NCBI GenBank assembly: GCA_003132305.1
Contig: PKXJ01000018.1
Location: 240,334-304,333 of the forward strand
DNA length: 64,000 bases
Direction of reading: 5' to 3'
From: Acidimicrobiaceae bacterium
Lineage (GTDB): Bacteria; Actinomycetota; Acidimicrobiia; Acidimicrobiales; RAAP-2
In this document: positions 34,021 to 42,836 of the stretch, in pieces
How the letters are laid out: every line of letters begins with the position of its first letter
Numbering within the stretch: position 1 is the stretch's first letter
Position numbers and translations under genes: made by a program
Notes under the pieces: generated by a model
Told to the model about the DNA's origin: nothing
Seen by the model: the letters and a program-made list of their open reading frames with translations, nothing else
The model's database searches: none

Positions 34021-36363
34021 CTAGAGCGAAGTCTGTTGATCGTACTGTTCAGGCGTGACGAGAACCTTGCGAGATTTCGAACCGTCGCCGGGAGCCACGA
34101 TGTGTTCTTCTTCGAGTTGATCCATGATGCGCCCGGCGCGCGCGAAGCCCACGCGCAACTTGCGCTGGAGCATCGAGGTCGATCCCGTTTGCGTGCTAAT
34201 CACGAGGTCGCGGGCCCTTCGGAGAATTTCGTCGTCGTCGTCGTTCGATCCGCCCCACGATGACAGACCACGACCGGTCGGCACGTCCAGGGCCACCACC
34301 GTTTCACGTCGTCCGCCTTGGGCTCGCCACGCCTCAACGACGCGACGCACTTCGTCTTGGGAGACCCAGGGCGACTGCAAACGACGCGCAATGTTGCTCG
34401 ACGCCGTCACGAGCAACATGTCGCCCTTGCCAATGAGTCGCTCGGCCCCGGCTTGATCCAAAATGACGCGACTATCGGCGAGCGAGGACACCGCGAAGGC
34501 CATGCGACTGGGCACGTTCGCTTTGATGACGCCCGTAATCACGTCGACGCTGGGACGTTGGGTCGCGAGCACGAGGTGAATGCCGACGGCCCGCGCCATT
34601 TGGGCGATGCGCACGACGGACTCTTCGACGTCGCGCGCCGCCACCATCATCAAGTCGTTCAACTCGTCAACGACGATCACGATGTAGGGCAACTCCTCGG
34701 GACCTGGCGCCGGCTCGGCGTCCGAGGGAAGACCCGTCGCGCGTTCGATGGCGTCAGCGACTTGCTCGCGTACCGTGGGATCAGGCGTTAACTCCCCCTT
34801 CGCGATCATCAGTTGATAACTCGTGATGTCGCGCGCGCCGCTCTCGGCTAAGAGGTCGTACCGTCGTTCCATCTCCTTGACCGCCCAAGCCAGGGCTCCG
34901 GCCGCTTTCTTCGGATCAATGACGACGGGGGCCAACAGGTGCGGCAGATCGTTGTACTGACCCATCTCGACGCGCTTGGGGTCAATGAGCAGTAGTCGCA
35001 ACTGGTCGGGGGTGTCACGCATCACCAGCGCCGTGATCAGTGAGTTCATGGCCGAGCTCTTACCGGACCCGGTAGCGCCCGAGATCAACACGTGGGGCAT
35101 CTCGCCCAGGTTCACCACGGCGGTCTTGCCCGAAATATCTCTTCCGATGGGCACGTCGAGGGGGTGGGTCGCCGCGATCGACTCGTCCGAGGCCAAGACG
35201 TCGCCCAGGGCGACGAGCGAGCGCTGGCGATTAGGCACCTCGACGCCGATCGCCGAGCGTCCGGGAATGGGCGCCAGAATTCGCACGTCGGCTGACGCCA
35301 TGGCGTAGGCAATGTCCTTGTTGAGCGACGTCACGCGCGACACCTTGACCCCGGGCCCGAGTTCGAGCTCGAATCGCGTCACGGTGGGCCCCACGGTGTA
35401 ACCCAGCAGGGTCGTCTCCACCCCGTGCGCCGCGAGGGCGTCCACGAGTTCTTCACCGGCGGCGTCAGTCATCGAGCGGTCGAGTTTTTGATCCCTGGTG
35501 CGCTGCAGTAGCGAGAGCGGCGGCAGTACCCACGCGCTTGGCACCTTCACGTGCCTCGGGCGTTTCACGCGGGCCTTCTTCACCGGTTCGTCTTCGGGCT
35601 CGTCGTCGACGTCGTCGAACTCGGGCTCGACTTCGTCGTCGACGAAGTCGTCGTACGTGAATGCTTCGGGCTCGAATTCTAGTTCGTCATCGAACAACGG
35701 CTCCGTCGTTTCGTCGTCGTCACCATCGTCGCGATCGTCGCGCTGCGGGCGAATCATCCACCACCTCGAGAGCACTCGACCGAGCGCGCGAAAGAAGACA
35801 CCGCCGCCGACGAGTAGGGCGCGCAGACCAATTCCCGTGGTCACCATCGTCGCGATCACGAGTACCGCGAAAAAGACCACCAGCGCGCCCGCGACGCCGA
35901 GGCCCTTCGCGAGTCCTCCACCGATCGCGACACCGAGCCAACCACCCGCGTGACCTAACACTTTGGTAGTCGCGTGCACGCCGGGTCGACCCGACGCGAC
36001 GTCGGCAATGCCGCTGATCGAGACGAGTCCGAGAACGACGCCCCACACCACGCGAGCGCGATCGAACTCAATCTTTCCCCACACCATCGCCACGCCCAGG
36101 GCCAAGAGGATGATCGCCATGGCGAATCGACCAACGCCCAAGACGTCCGAAAGCCCCCGCGAGATCGCTCGGCCGACGGGCCCGAGCGCGCCCACTTCCG
36201 CGAGCGCCACGAAGAGCCCCACTACCACCAGGGCCACGATCGAGAGGTCGCGCTGGTGACGCTGCCAGACGTTCGGAGCGTCCGAGGACGCGCCCCGGCC
36301 CCTTGAGCGCTTAACCGCCTTTTTTACCGGTTTCTTCCGATGTCGCGCCTGTGCCACAACCAT
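34021..36363 (-). CDS. ftsK: DNA translocase FtsK/SpoIIIE
   Basis: Septal ATPase that pumps chromosome ends into daughter cells and helps dimer resolution. The N-terminal domain has four membrane helices (about residues 35-190). An acidic linker follows (EPEFDDVDDEPEDEP, about 215-260). The motor has Walker A ISGATGSGKSSAMNSL near 415 and Walker B YIVIVVDELNDLMM near 540, with RPSVDVITGVIKANVPSR. The C-terminal winged-helix gamma domain (STSMLQRKLRVGFARAGRIMDQLEE) reads orienting DNA motifs. Length 780. First gene of the long minus-strand operon. Confidence 0.96.
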   Translation of the reverse strand: MVVAQARHRKKPVKKAVKRSRGRGASSDAPNVWQRHQRDLSIVALVVVGLFVALAEVGALGPVGRAISRGLSDVLGVGRFAMAIILLALGVAMVWGKIEFDRARVVWGVVLGLVSISGIADVASGRPGVHATTKVLGHAGGWLGVAIGGGLAKGLGVAGALVVFFAVLVIATMVTTGIGLRALLVGGGVFFRALGRVLSRWWMIRPQRDDRDDGDDDETTEPLFDDELEFEPEAFTYDDFVDDEVEPEFDDVDDEPEDEPVKKARVKRPRHVKVPSAWVLPPLSLLQRTRDQKLDRSMTDAAGEELVDALAAHGVETTLLGYTVGPTVTRFELELGPGVKVSRVTSLNKDIAYAMASADVRILAPIPGRSAIGVEVPNRQRSLVALGDVLASDESIAATHPLDVPIGRDISGKTAVVNLGEMPHVLISGATGSGKSSAMNSLITALVMRDTPDQLRLLLIDPKRVEMGQYNDLPHLLAPVVIDPKKAAGALAWAVKEMERRYDLLAESGARDITSYQLMIAKGELTPDPTVREQVADAIERATGLPSDAEPAPGPEELPYIVIVVDELNDLMMVAARDVEESVVRIAQMARAVGIHLVLATQRPSVDVITGVIKANVPSRMAFAVSSLADSRVILDQAGAERLIGKGDMLLVTASSNIARRLQSPWVSQDEVRRVVEAWRAQGGRRETVVALDVPTGRGLSSWGGSNDDDDEILRRARDLVISTQTGSTSMLQRKLRVGFARAGRIMDQLEEEHIVAPGDGSKSRKVLVTPEQYDQQTSL

Positions 36364-36564
36364 CTAACTTACTAACGACTTGTTCACTTCTTGAACCACT
36401 CACTCGATTCATGACCGGTCCACCTTCCCTGGTCGCTACGTACGCCATTCATCAGTGAGTCAACCAATGAGGCGGACTTAGGATGAGCCGGTGTTCGAGC
36501 GCGATGCCTTGACCGGAATTCACCCAGAGCCGATATCCGCCGTCGTTGAATCAACGACTTTCAC
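36364..36564. other. Divergent intergenic region of ftsK and the FUSC gene
   Basis: It holds the promoters for both directions by position. No operator, RNA gene or repeat was recognised. Confidence 0.5.
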
Positions 36565-38268
36565 TTGGACCCGCCCTCGAGTGAACGCTCAACAACCTTG
36601 ACGCTTCGTCGACGCGCTAACGGCACGCCCGAAATTCGACTCTCCCTTCGCGCCGGCTTCTGTCTGAGTGCACCACTCGTCGTCGGTCTCCTCATCAATC
36701 AGCGTCTCTACGCCATCGTTTTTGCCATCGGCGCGCTCTGGGCGATAAGTCAAGACGGACTCGACGAGTGGCGCGTTCGCGGACCGCGGTTGTTGTGGGT
36801 GGCCGTCGCCGCCACTTCGGGCGTGACCTTGGGCGCGACGTTCGTGGGTCACGACAGTGGCGAAGTGGCCTTGACGGTGTTCTTCGGCGCCACGTCCCTG
36901 ATCGCGGGATTCATCGAAGCCTCGAACGGGGCAACGCCGGGCGCCTACCTACTTATTGGATCGATCATCGGCGTCGGTCTGCAGTTCAGGGGCCGAGTCT
37001 GGCAGTCGTGTCTCTGCATTGCGCTCGGCGCGCTGTGGGTCTACTTCGTGGCGGCTCTTACCGATCGAAGAAAGCGTCTCGCCAACCAACGAGTCTTTCT
37101 CTCGCACGCCTTCGACGCCCTCGCGTCACTCGTCGACGCCGTGGGCACGTCGCGCTTCTACAGCGAACGAGCCAGAGCGGTCACCACGCTCGACGCCGCC
37201 CAGGACGTCGTGGGCAGTCGTCACCTGCGTTCTGGCGACGCCGAAGAGGTTGCGCTGCGCCAGTGCCTGATCGTGGCGTTGCGCTGTGGCGAAGTGGTGT
37301 CGTACCTCGAAGGCAAGCGCCTGGCGGTGGACCCCTGGGTCCCCTCGGCGCTGCGCGACGTCGCGAAGACTCTCCAAGACTCGACCGCTCTCGACGCCGT
37401 CGCAATTCTTCGCGATCTGCCCGCACGATTCGACGCGATCGCTGGTCTCGACCCAACGGTCACCTCGGCGCTCGCGCTCAGTAGTCCGAGCGACCTACCA
37501 GCGACGGCGCCGCGCTTCTCCTCGCGCGCGTCGACTCGATCTCACTTGCCGACGATCGAGCGCCTGCGTTTCGCCTTCATACTGTCCTTGGCGACGGTCG
37601 CGGGAACGCTCGTGGCCCACGTCCTCGACGGTCCCCACGGCTTCTGGTTGCCACTCAGCATCGCCTTTATTCTTCGCCCCGACCTCGGTCCGGTCATCAC
37701 GCGCGCGCTCGCTCGAACGCTAGGCACGGTGGTGGGCGTTGGCATCGCCGCACTCGTCGCGTGGTCGGGTAACTCCATTGGGCTGCTCATCGCCCTCTCG
37801 TGCGTGATGGCGGCCATTGAGCCTTGGGCCGCGAGGCGCTCGCACGTGCTCGCGGTCATTACCTTCACGCCAATCGTCTTTGTCTTTCTGAGTCTCCTGG
37901 GAACGGTCAAGTACCTTTTTGCTCCGCGAATCATCGACACCGCCATTGGCGCCGCGATCGTCCTCGTCCTCGACCTCGCGCTCTGGACGACCGCGCCGTC
38001 GCTACGCCCGGCCCAGCAACTCCAAAAGGCGCGCGCCGCGTCCACTCGCTACGAACGAGAGGCGACGATTGATGACCCCATGCGCCGGCACCTGCTTCGT
38101 CGCGCGGCGCTGCGCGCGGTCGTGAACGCGCGCAGCGCCCTCGACCAGGCTCGGGCCGAGCCCCGGTCGCTGCGACGACTGGACCCCACGACGTTTGACC
38201 AACTCAACGAGATCGAGAGTTCCATCGACACCCACACTGTGTCGCTCTTAGAGGGCGGCACGTCCTAG
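36565..38268 (+). CDS. FUSC-family membrane protein
   Basis: Inner-membrane protein of 567 residues related to aromatic-acid and fusaric-acid efflux proteins (YccS/AaeB-like). Two blocks of about five helices are seen, residues ~28-165 and ~330-480, separated by a cytoplasmic helical region. The second block carries the FUSC core FWLPLSIAFILRPDLGPVITRALARTLGTVVGVGI. The start is a TTG at 36,565 without a strong ribosome site. A further TTG at 36,598 is possible. It is followed after 55 bases by the siderophore-interacting protein gene. Substrate unknown. Confidence 0.75.
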   Translation: MDPPSSERSTTLTLRRRANGTPEIRLSLRAGFCLSAPLVVGLLINQRLYAIVFAIGALWAISQDGLDEWRVRGPRLLWVAVAATSGVTLGATFVGHDSGEVALTVFFGATSLIAGFIEASNGATPGAYLLIGSIIGVGLQFRGRVWQSCLCIALGALWVYFVAALTDRRKRLANQRVFLSHAFDALASLVDAVGTSRFYSERARAVTTLDAAQDVVGSRHLRSGDAEEVALRQCLIVALRCGEVVSYLEGKRLAVDPWVPSALRDVAKTLQDSTALDAVAILRDLPARFDAIAGLDPTVTSALALSSPSDLPATAPRFSSRASTRSHLPTIERLRFAFILSLATVAGTLVAHVLDGPHGFWLPLSIAFILRPDLGPVITRALARTLGTVVGVGIAALVAWSGNSIGLLIALSCVMAAIEPWAARRSHVLAVITFTPIVFVFLSLLGTVKYLFAPRIIDTAIGAAIVLVLDLALWTTAPSLRPAQQLQKARAASTRYEREATIDDPMRRHLLRRAALRAVVNARSALDQARAEPRSLRRLDPTTFDQLNEIESSIDTHTVSLLEGGTS

Positions 38269-38323
38269 GACGCCCTCGGCGCCGTCTTCCACGAGTGAAC
38301 GACCGCCCTCTAGGCTGTGCGCT

Positions 38324-39103
38324 GTGCCCGTGACGAACGAACCCGACGACTCTTCTAAACAACTGGCCGAGCGCGTGGGCGCCGTCGCGAGTCTCTGTGC
38401 GGTGGTCTCGGCCACCCAGCTCAGCACGTCCATCTACGAACTAGTCCTTCGCGGCAACGCCACGACGCTCGCCGGTACGCCGGGCAACGACGTCATGATT
38501 CGTCTTACCGACTCGAAGGGCCGATTCGTTCGACGTCGTTACAGCGTGCGCGCTCTCAACGAAGCCGCCAACGAGTTTACGCTCTGGATCACCGTCGAGC
38601 ACGAGGGGCCCGGCACTATTTGGGTCAAGGGCGCGAAGAAGGACGAACTCGTCGACGTCATCGGTCCTCGCGGGAAGATTGCCCTCGATCCCCTCGCCGA
38701 CTGGCACCTCTTCGTGGGCGACGCCAGTGGACTCGCCGCCTTCTATCGCATGGCCGAGAGTATTGAAGTGCCCGGCCGGGCCATCTTCATCGTCGAGATC
38801 GATGCCGCCGACGACGCCCTCAGCGCACCCTTTGACGAAGGTCTCGGCGTGACGGGGATCTTCGTCGATCGCCAGGGTCGCTCCATGAGCGATCCCGAGG
38901 GACTCCTGCGCGGGCTCGCGGCCTTCGAACTTCCCCCCGACCTCGGCCACGCCTATCTCTTTGGCGAGTTCCACGTCATGCGCGTCCTCGAAAAAGCACT
39001 GCTCGACCGAGGACTGCGCCCCGAACAGGTCAGTCACAAGGCCTTTTGGCGTAGCGGGCGAAGCAACGCCGATCACGGCGAACCGGAGAAGAGCGAAGCC
39101 TAG
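38324..39103 (+). CDS. Siderophore-interacting protein (FAD-dependent ferric reductase, SIP family)
   Basis: Cytoplasmic NAD(P)H-dependent flavoprotein family (ViuB, SIP) that reduces ferric siderophores to release iron. The FAD-binding barrel has the RRYSVR motif (about residue 67), the nucleotide domain starts with HLFVGDASGLAAFYRM (about 130), and the C-terminus holds AYLFGEFHVMRVLEKAL and the SIP ending KAFWRSGRSNADHGEP. Length 259. It starts with GTG and its 3' end overlaps rnj tail to tail by 4 bases. Together with the FUSC gene it forms a two-gene plus-strand unit between rnj and ftsK. Confidence 0.88.
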   Translation: MPVTNEPDDSSKQLAERVGAVASLCAVVSATQLSTSIYELVLRGNATTLAGTPGNDVMIRLTDSKGRFVRRRYSVRALNEAANEFTLWITVEHEGPGTIWVKGAKKDELVDVIGPRGKIALDPLADWHLFVGDASGLAAFYRMAESIEVPGRAIFIVEIDAADDALSAPFDEGLGVTGIFVDRQGRSMSDPEGLLRGLAAFELPPDLGHAYLFGEFHVMRVLEKALLDRGLRPEQVSHKAFWRSGRSNADHGEPEKSEA

Positions 39104-40758
39104 AGAACGACGACGGCGGGCAAGATGACGGGCTGGCGCCGATAGCGCTGACCGAGCAGGCGACCGGCCGAACGTTGGGCCACCTTCGAGAGGGACTCGG
39201 CGTCGAGGTTCCCCTCGGCGAGCGCCTCTTGGAGTGCGCTTCGTACCGCGCTCGTGAGGTTCACCAAGAGCTCCGCGTCACTCGAACCCTCGAACCATCC
39301 GCGCGCCGAGATGGCGACGGGCTGGGCGATGGTGGCGCTCGCCTTATCGACACCGGCCGAGACCAAGAGCACGCCGTACTCGGCCAGCATCCGACGTTCT
39401 TCCAAGGGACGTTCGTCGAGGTCGCCGGCACTGCCGTCGATGTAGTGAAAGCCCGCGGGCACCTTGCCGGCGCGACGGATTCCCTTCTCCGACACTTCGA
39501 TCTGATCGCCGTCTTCACAGATCAGCACGTGCTTCGAGCTCAGGCCCATCGACACCGCGAGTTCGGCGTGATGAACCATGTGGCGATACTCGCCGTGCAC
39601 CGGCACGAAGTTTCGCGGTCGCACGAGCTGCTGGAAGGTACGCAGCTCCCCCTGGCGGGCGTGGCCCGAGGCGTGCACCATTTCTTGTCCCGAGTGAATG
39701 ACCTCGGTGGCTTCGCGGTGCAGGTCGTCAATAACGCGCCCGACCGACCACTCGTTGCCGGGAATGGGGTGCGAGCTCAAGATCACCGTGTCGTCGGCCC
39801 CGACTTTGAAGTTCCGCGCGTCGCCGCGTGAGAGCCTCGACAGCACGGCCAGCGGTTCACCCTGGCTTCCGGTACAGATCACGCAGACCTCTCCGGGGCT
39901 GAAGCGACTGATGTTCTCGACGTCGATGATGTCCGCGCTGTCGACGCGCAACAGGTGCATCTTTCTCGCCAGCTTGACGTTCGCTTCCATGGACCGTCCC
40001 ATAAAGGCGATCTTGCGATCGGTGGCGTGCGCGACGTCGGCGATCTGTTGAATTCGGTGAATGTGACTTGCGAAACAGGCCACCACCATGCGTCGCGTGG
40101 GTCGTTCGAGGAAGAGACGTCGCAGCGCCACCCCGACGCTGGCCTCCGAGGGCGTGAATCCCGGCTCTTCGGCGTTCGTCGAGTCGGCGAGCAAGAGCGC
40201 CACGCCCTCGTCGCCGAGGGCGGCGAGGCGGTTGATGTCGGTGCGCCTTCCGTCAATGGGCGTGAGGTCGAGCTTGAAGTCACCCGAGTGCACGACGACG
40301 CCCACCTTGGTGTGAAAGGCCAACGCGTGCGCGCTCGGCACCGAGTGGGTGACGGGAATGAACTCCACTTCAAAGGGACCGATGCGGCGGCGCTCGCCGT
40401 CGGTGACTTCGATGAACGTGAGATCTTTGGCGACTTTGGCCTCGCTGAGACGATGGCGAGCGAATCCGAGCGTCAACGCTGCGCCGTAGATGGGAACGTT
40501 GACGTCCTTCACGAGGTAGCGCAGCGCACCGGTGTGGTCTTCGTGGCCGTGGGTGAGCACGATCGCGTCGACGCGGTCACGTCGTTCAATGAGCCATCGA
40601 AAGTCCGGAAGTATGAGGTCGACGCCGTACATGGTGGGTTCGGGAAACATGAGTCCGGCGTCGACGACGACGATGCGACCGTCTTGTTCGAGGGCCAGAC
40701 AGTTGCGACCAATCTCACCGAGTCCGCCGAGGAAGGTAACGCGAAGGGTGTCAGCCAC
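39100..40758 (-). CDS. rnj: Ribonuclease J
   Basis: Beta-CASP metallo-beta-lactamase RNase with 5'-3' exo- and endonuclease activity in mRNA decay and rRNA processing. Metal motif LTHGHEDHTGAL near residue 77, VHSGDFKLDLTPIDG, the beta-CASP segments GSQGEPLAVLSRLSRGD and ASGHARQGEL with HGEYRHMVHHA near 370, and a C-terminal domain. Length 552. The GTG start lies within the dapA 3' end (8-base overlap), so it is cotranscribed with dapA, the common actinobacterial arrangement. Confidence 0.95.
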   Translation of the reverse strand: MADTLRVTFLGGLGEIGRNCLALEQDGRIVVVDAGLMFPEPTMYGVDLILPDFRWLIERRDRVDAIVLTHGHEDHTGALRYLVKDVNVPIYGAALTLGFARHRLSEAKVAKDLTFIEVTDGERRRIGPFEVEFIPVTHSVPSAHALAFHTKVGVVVHSGDFKLDLTPIDGRRTDINRLAALGDEGVALLLADSTNAEEPGFTPSEASVGVALRRLFLERPTRRMVVACFASHIHRIQQIADVAHATDRKIAFMGRSMEANVKLARKMHLLRVDSADIIDVENISRFSPGEVCVICTGSQGEPLAVLSRLSRGDARNFKVGADDTVILSSHPIPGNEWSVGRVIDDLHREATEVIHSGQEMVHASGHARQGELRTFQQLVRPRNFVPVHGEYRHMVHHAELAVSMGLSSKHVLICEDGDQIEVSEKGIRRAGKVPAGFHYIDGSAGDLDERPLEERRMLAEYGVLLVSAGVDKASATIAQPVAISARGWFEGSSDAELLVNLTSAVRSALQEALAEGNLDAESLSKVAQRSAGRLLGQRYRRQPVILPAVVVL

Positions 40759-41647
40759 GAGCGGTCTTTAGTGACGCCACGATCTCCGCCGCGGCGGCGT
40801 TGAGCTCGGGGTCACTCGGCCCGTGGGGCAGTCGGCACTCGCCCACCTTGAAGCCCAGTACTCGTAACGCGGCCTTCGTCGGCATGGGGTTGGGGTAGGC
40901 CTCGGTGCTCTCGAAGGCGAAGCTCGCCGCGCAGCGCTCGTTGAGCATCTGCGCCTCGGGCCACTCACCGAGCACCGCGGCGTGCACGATGCCGGCCACC
41001 TCGGGTCCGACCCAGTGCGCCGCCACCGAGACGATACCGACCGCGCCGATCGCCAAAAAGGGCAGCAGCGCCGAGTCGTCGCCGCTGTAGAGCGTGAGGG
41101 CGTCACCGAGGACGGACTTCGTGTGCGCGGCCGACACCAAGTCGCCCGACGCGTCCTTCAGGGCCGTGATGTTCTTGTAACCCTTGACGAGGCCGATCGT
41201 CGTCGCCGAGGCGATCTTTCTCCCGGTGCGCGACGGTATGTCGTAGAGCATGACCTCGAGGGGCGTGCACTCCGCGATGGCCCCCAAGTGCCCAGCGATT
41301 CCCGCCTGATTGGGTCGCGCGTACGCCGGGGTCGTCGCGAGCACGCCGGCGGCGCCGGTGGCCTTCACCTGGGCGGTCAGTACCACGGACTGTTGCGTGT
41401 TCGCGAACGTTGATCCGGCGAGTACGGGCACTGTGACCGCCTCGGCGACGCAGGCGAAGAGGTCGAGTTTCTCTTCGTCACTGAGCGACGAGCCCTCGCC
41501 GGTCGAACCGGCGACCACGAGCCCGTCGCTGCCCTCGGCGACCAAGAACTTCGCGAGTTGGGCGGCCACGTCAAAGTCAATGGCCCCGTTGGAAGAAAAG
41601 GGCGTCACCATGGCCGCCAGCACGCGTCCGAAACGAGGGGCACTCAT
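40751..41647 (-). CDS. dapA: 4-Hydroxy-tetrahydrodipicolinate synthase
   Basis: Class I aldolase that condenses pyruvate with aspartate semialdehyde, first step of the lysine/diaminopimelate branch. GRVLAAMVTPFSSNGAIDFD at the N-terminus, VVAGSTGEGSSLSDEEK (pyruvate-binding Thr region), MLYDIPSRTGRKI with the catalytic Tyr, and ITALKDASGDL with the Schiff-base Lys. Length 298. Its upstream region is interrupted by the 18-bp end of the cassette at 41,687-41,704, only 40 bases before the start codon, so the original promoter or operon link from dapB has been displaced by about 12 kb. Confidence 0.96.
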   Translation of the reverse strand: MSAPRFGRVLAAMVTPFSSNGAIDFDVAAQLAKFLVAEGSDGLVVAGSTGEGSSLSDEEKLDLFACVAEAVTVPVLAGSTFANTQQSVVLTAQVKATGAAGVLATTPAYARPNQAGIAGHLGAIAECTPLEVMLYDIPSRTGRKIASATTIGLVKGYKNITALKDASGDLVSAAHTKSVLGDALTLYSGDDSALLPFLAIGAVGIVSVAAHWVGPEVAGIVHAAVLGEWPEAQMLNERCAASFAFESTEAYPNPMPTKAALRVLGFKVGECRLPHGPSDPELNAAAAEIVASLKTARG

Positions 41648-41686
41648 GGTACGAAGTTACCAGCCAACGCTTCGATGTCGCCGGGT

Positions 41687-41704
41687 CGGTAGTGGCCTAG
41701 TTTG
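41687..41704 (+). repeat. Left inverted end of the 1.1-kb cassette
   Basis: Perfect 18-base match to the reverse complement of 42,794-42,811. It lies 40 bases before the dapA start. Confidence 0.9.
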
Positions 41705-41765
41705 AAATGCCTTCACAAAGAAGTCCTATGACTTCGGCCCTTTTCGCAGCGGTCAGCTTGTTCAT
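41697..41765 (-). pseudogene. Possible start of an IS1-type transposase gene
   Basis: ATG at 41,765 opens a 22-codon frame reading MNKLTAAKRAEVIGLLCEG, which resembles the N-terminus of IS1-family transposases. It meets TAG inside the cassette end. Too short to be sure. Confidence 0.3.
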
Positions 41766-41800
41766 AATGGACAAACTACTTAGAGCGCTTTACATCCCGA

Positions 41801-42274
41801 CTATTTGATCAAGCGAGCCTCCACCAAAGTCAGGAGGTACTCCGCATCGCCAGGAATGGGCTCAACGACGGCCTGCAAATTGGCGTTTATTTTGTTCATG
41901 CGGTCGTTTCGGCGATGCACGGTTGACGTAATCCGACAGCCAGTAAAACGCGATTCAGCCTCTACCATCACCGCTTTTTTAAGGCGGGTGCCGACGTGCT
42001 GGTTGCGATACTTGATTAAGACACCCAGAGAATAGATTTCACAGGAGTGATCAGGGAAAACCCTGAAGACGGCTACGCCGACAATTTCTCCGTCGCCGCT
42101 CTTTGCAACAAGAATCTCGATGTCGTCCGTAACTTGAACTGACGGGGCATCTCGGATAATGCTTTGAGCTTCTTTCTCCCATCTTCGCCAAGCACACTTA
42201 AAACGCTTGACATCATTTTTGTCTTGATCCTTATAAAAGCGGATGGCCACGGGTAAATCCCCGTGGCCATCCAT
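41801..42274 (-). CDS. GNAT-family N-acetyltransferase
   Basis: A 157-residue protein with the GNAT layout: the beta4 strand GEIVGVAVFRVFPDHSCEIYSLGVLIKYRNQHVGTRL contains the acetyl-CoA pyrophosphate loop (RNQHVGT in the Q/RxxGxG/A position), and VHRRNDRMNKINANLQ fits the alpha4 region. The substrate is unknown. It is the third gene of the cassette and starts 14 bases after the 43-residue gene. GNAT genes in small cassettes may encode resistance enzymes or tRNA-acetylating toxins. Nothing here decides between them, but the two small preceding proteins would be candidates for a partner. Confidence 0.75.
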   Translation of the reverse strand: MDGHGDLPVAIRFYKDQDKNDVKRFKCAWRRWEKEAQSIIRDAPSVQVTDDIEILVAKSGDGEIVGVAVFRVFPDHSCEIYSLGVLIKYRNQHVGTRLKKAVMVEAESRFTGCRITSTVHRRNDRMNKINANLQAVVEPIPGDAEYLLTLVEARLIK

Positions 42275-42287
42275 CTGAAATCGTTAA

Positions 42288-42419
42288 CTATCTAACTGGA
42301 CGAAGCGAAGCGCTAAGTGTCACAGGCTTGACACGCTTTGCCATAGCTGGAATCAAGGCGGCACAGGCCGGGGAGTCCTTGATGCTTACAATTTTCCCGT
42401 CTTTGTTTATCTTCTTCAT
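42288..42419 (-). CDS. Small basic protein, 43 residues, unknown
   Basis: ATG at 42,419 overlaps the stop of the 82-codon gene (ATGA) and ends with TAG at 42,288, just before the GNAT gene. The product starts MKKINKDGKIVSIKDSPAC and ends with a basic tail. No family is recognised. The overlap on one side and 14-base spacing on the other show it is translated as part of the three-gene unit. Confidence 0.5.
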   Translation of the reverse strand: MKKINKDGKIVSIKDSPACAALIPAMAKRVKPVTLSASLRPVR

Positions 42420-42664
42420 GCCGACTCCTTTCTTGATGCCCTTGCATTCTTTGCGATCTCTAGACGCCTTTCAGCAGTCAATTTTTCGGCTCGTGCGAGT
42501 CCTCCTGCGACAGCGGCAGGGTCCTTTTTCGGGGCGCGTTCAGCCTGTCCAGTGGCCTCTTGAACAACGCTCCATGCACGTTCCGAGGCGTCACCCCTCC
42601 GGGAGGTCCTGTCCGTGGTCACGATTCCCTTTTCTTTCCGACTTATTTCTACCAACTGTCCCAT
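42416..42664 (-). CDS. Small charged protein, 82 residues, unknown
   Basis: First gene of the cassette operon. The C-terminal part (GGLARAEKLTAERRLEIAKNARASRKE) matches a motif often seen at the ends of small basic proteins on plasmids and islands (LTxERRxEIAxxAA). Such proteins are of unknown function and some may bind nucleic acid. The ATG lies inside a 15-bp inverted repeat (42,658-42,672), which could be an operator for autoregulation. The stop overlaps the next start by 4 bases. Confidence 0.55.
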   Translation of the reverse strand: MGQLVEISRKEKGIVTTDRTSRRGDASERAWSVVQEATGQAERAPKKDPAAVAGGLARAEKLTAERRLEIAKNARASRKESA

Positions 42665-42672
42665 GCTGGGAC
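42658..42672. promoter_or_regulatory. Inverted repeat over the start codon of the cassette operon
   Basis: GTCCCA-TGC-TGGGAC, a perfect 6-bp palindrome with a 3-base spacer, includes the start codon of the 82-codon gene. Candidate operator or mRNA hairpin controlling the first gene. Confidence 0.4.
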
Positions 42673-42793
42673 AACCTGGTATAGACGGGAGTCTAGGGGA
42701 ATATTGACCGCTGAGCGGTCAGAATTTATATTCGGAAATAGAGCTTTAAGACGCCTCAAAAGAATCGGGTAGGACACTTTGGAAGCATAAATC

Positions 42794-42811
42794 CAAACTA
42801 GGCCACTACCG
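42794..42811 (-). repeat. Right inverted end of the 1.1-kb cassette
   Basis: Reverse complement of 41,687-41,704. The dapB 3'-end copy follows 25 bases further on. Confidence 0.9.
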
Positions 42812-42836
42812 CCGCGTCGGGGCCGGGCCGCACGAA

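Larger units (their letters stand above)
41687..42811. mobile_element. 1.1-kb cassette with 18-bp inverted ends carrying three small genes
   Basis: CGGTAGTGGCCTAGTTTG at 41,687-41,704 is repeated as its exact reverse complement at 42,794-42,811. Between them lie three short minus-strand genes (82, 43 and 157 codons), clearly more AT-rich than dapA and dapB. There is no transposase gene, apart from a 22-codon frame at the left end that resembles the start of IS1-type transposases. This suggests a non-autonomous or decayed transposable unit. The motif AAACTAGGCCACT is seen once more at 53,628-53,640. Family unknown; similarity to the multiple end-repeats of IS21-type elements is only an impression. 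Confidence 0.6.
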
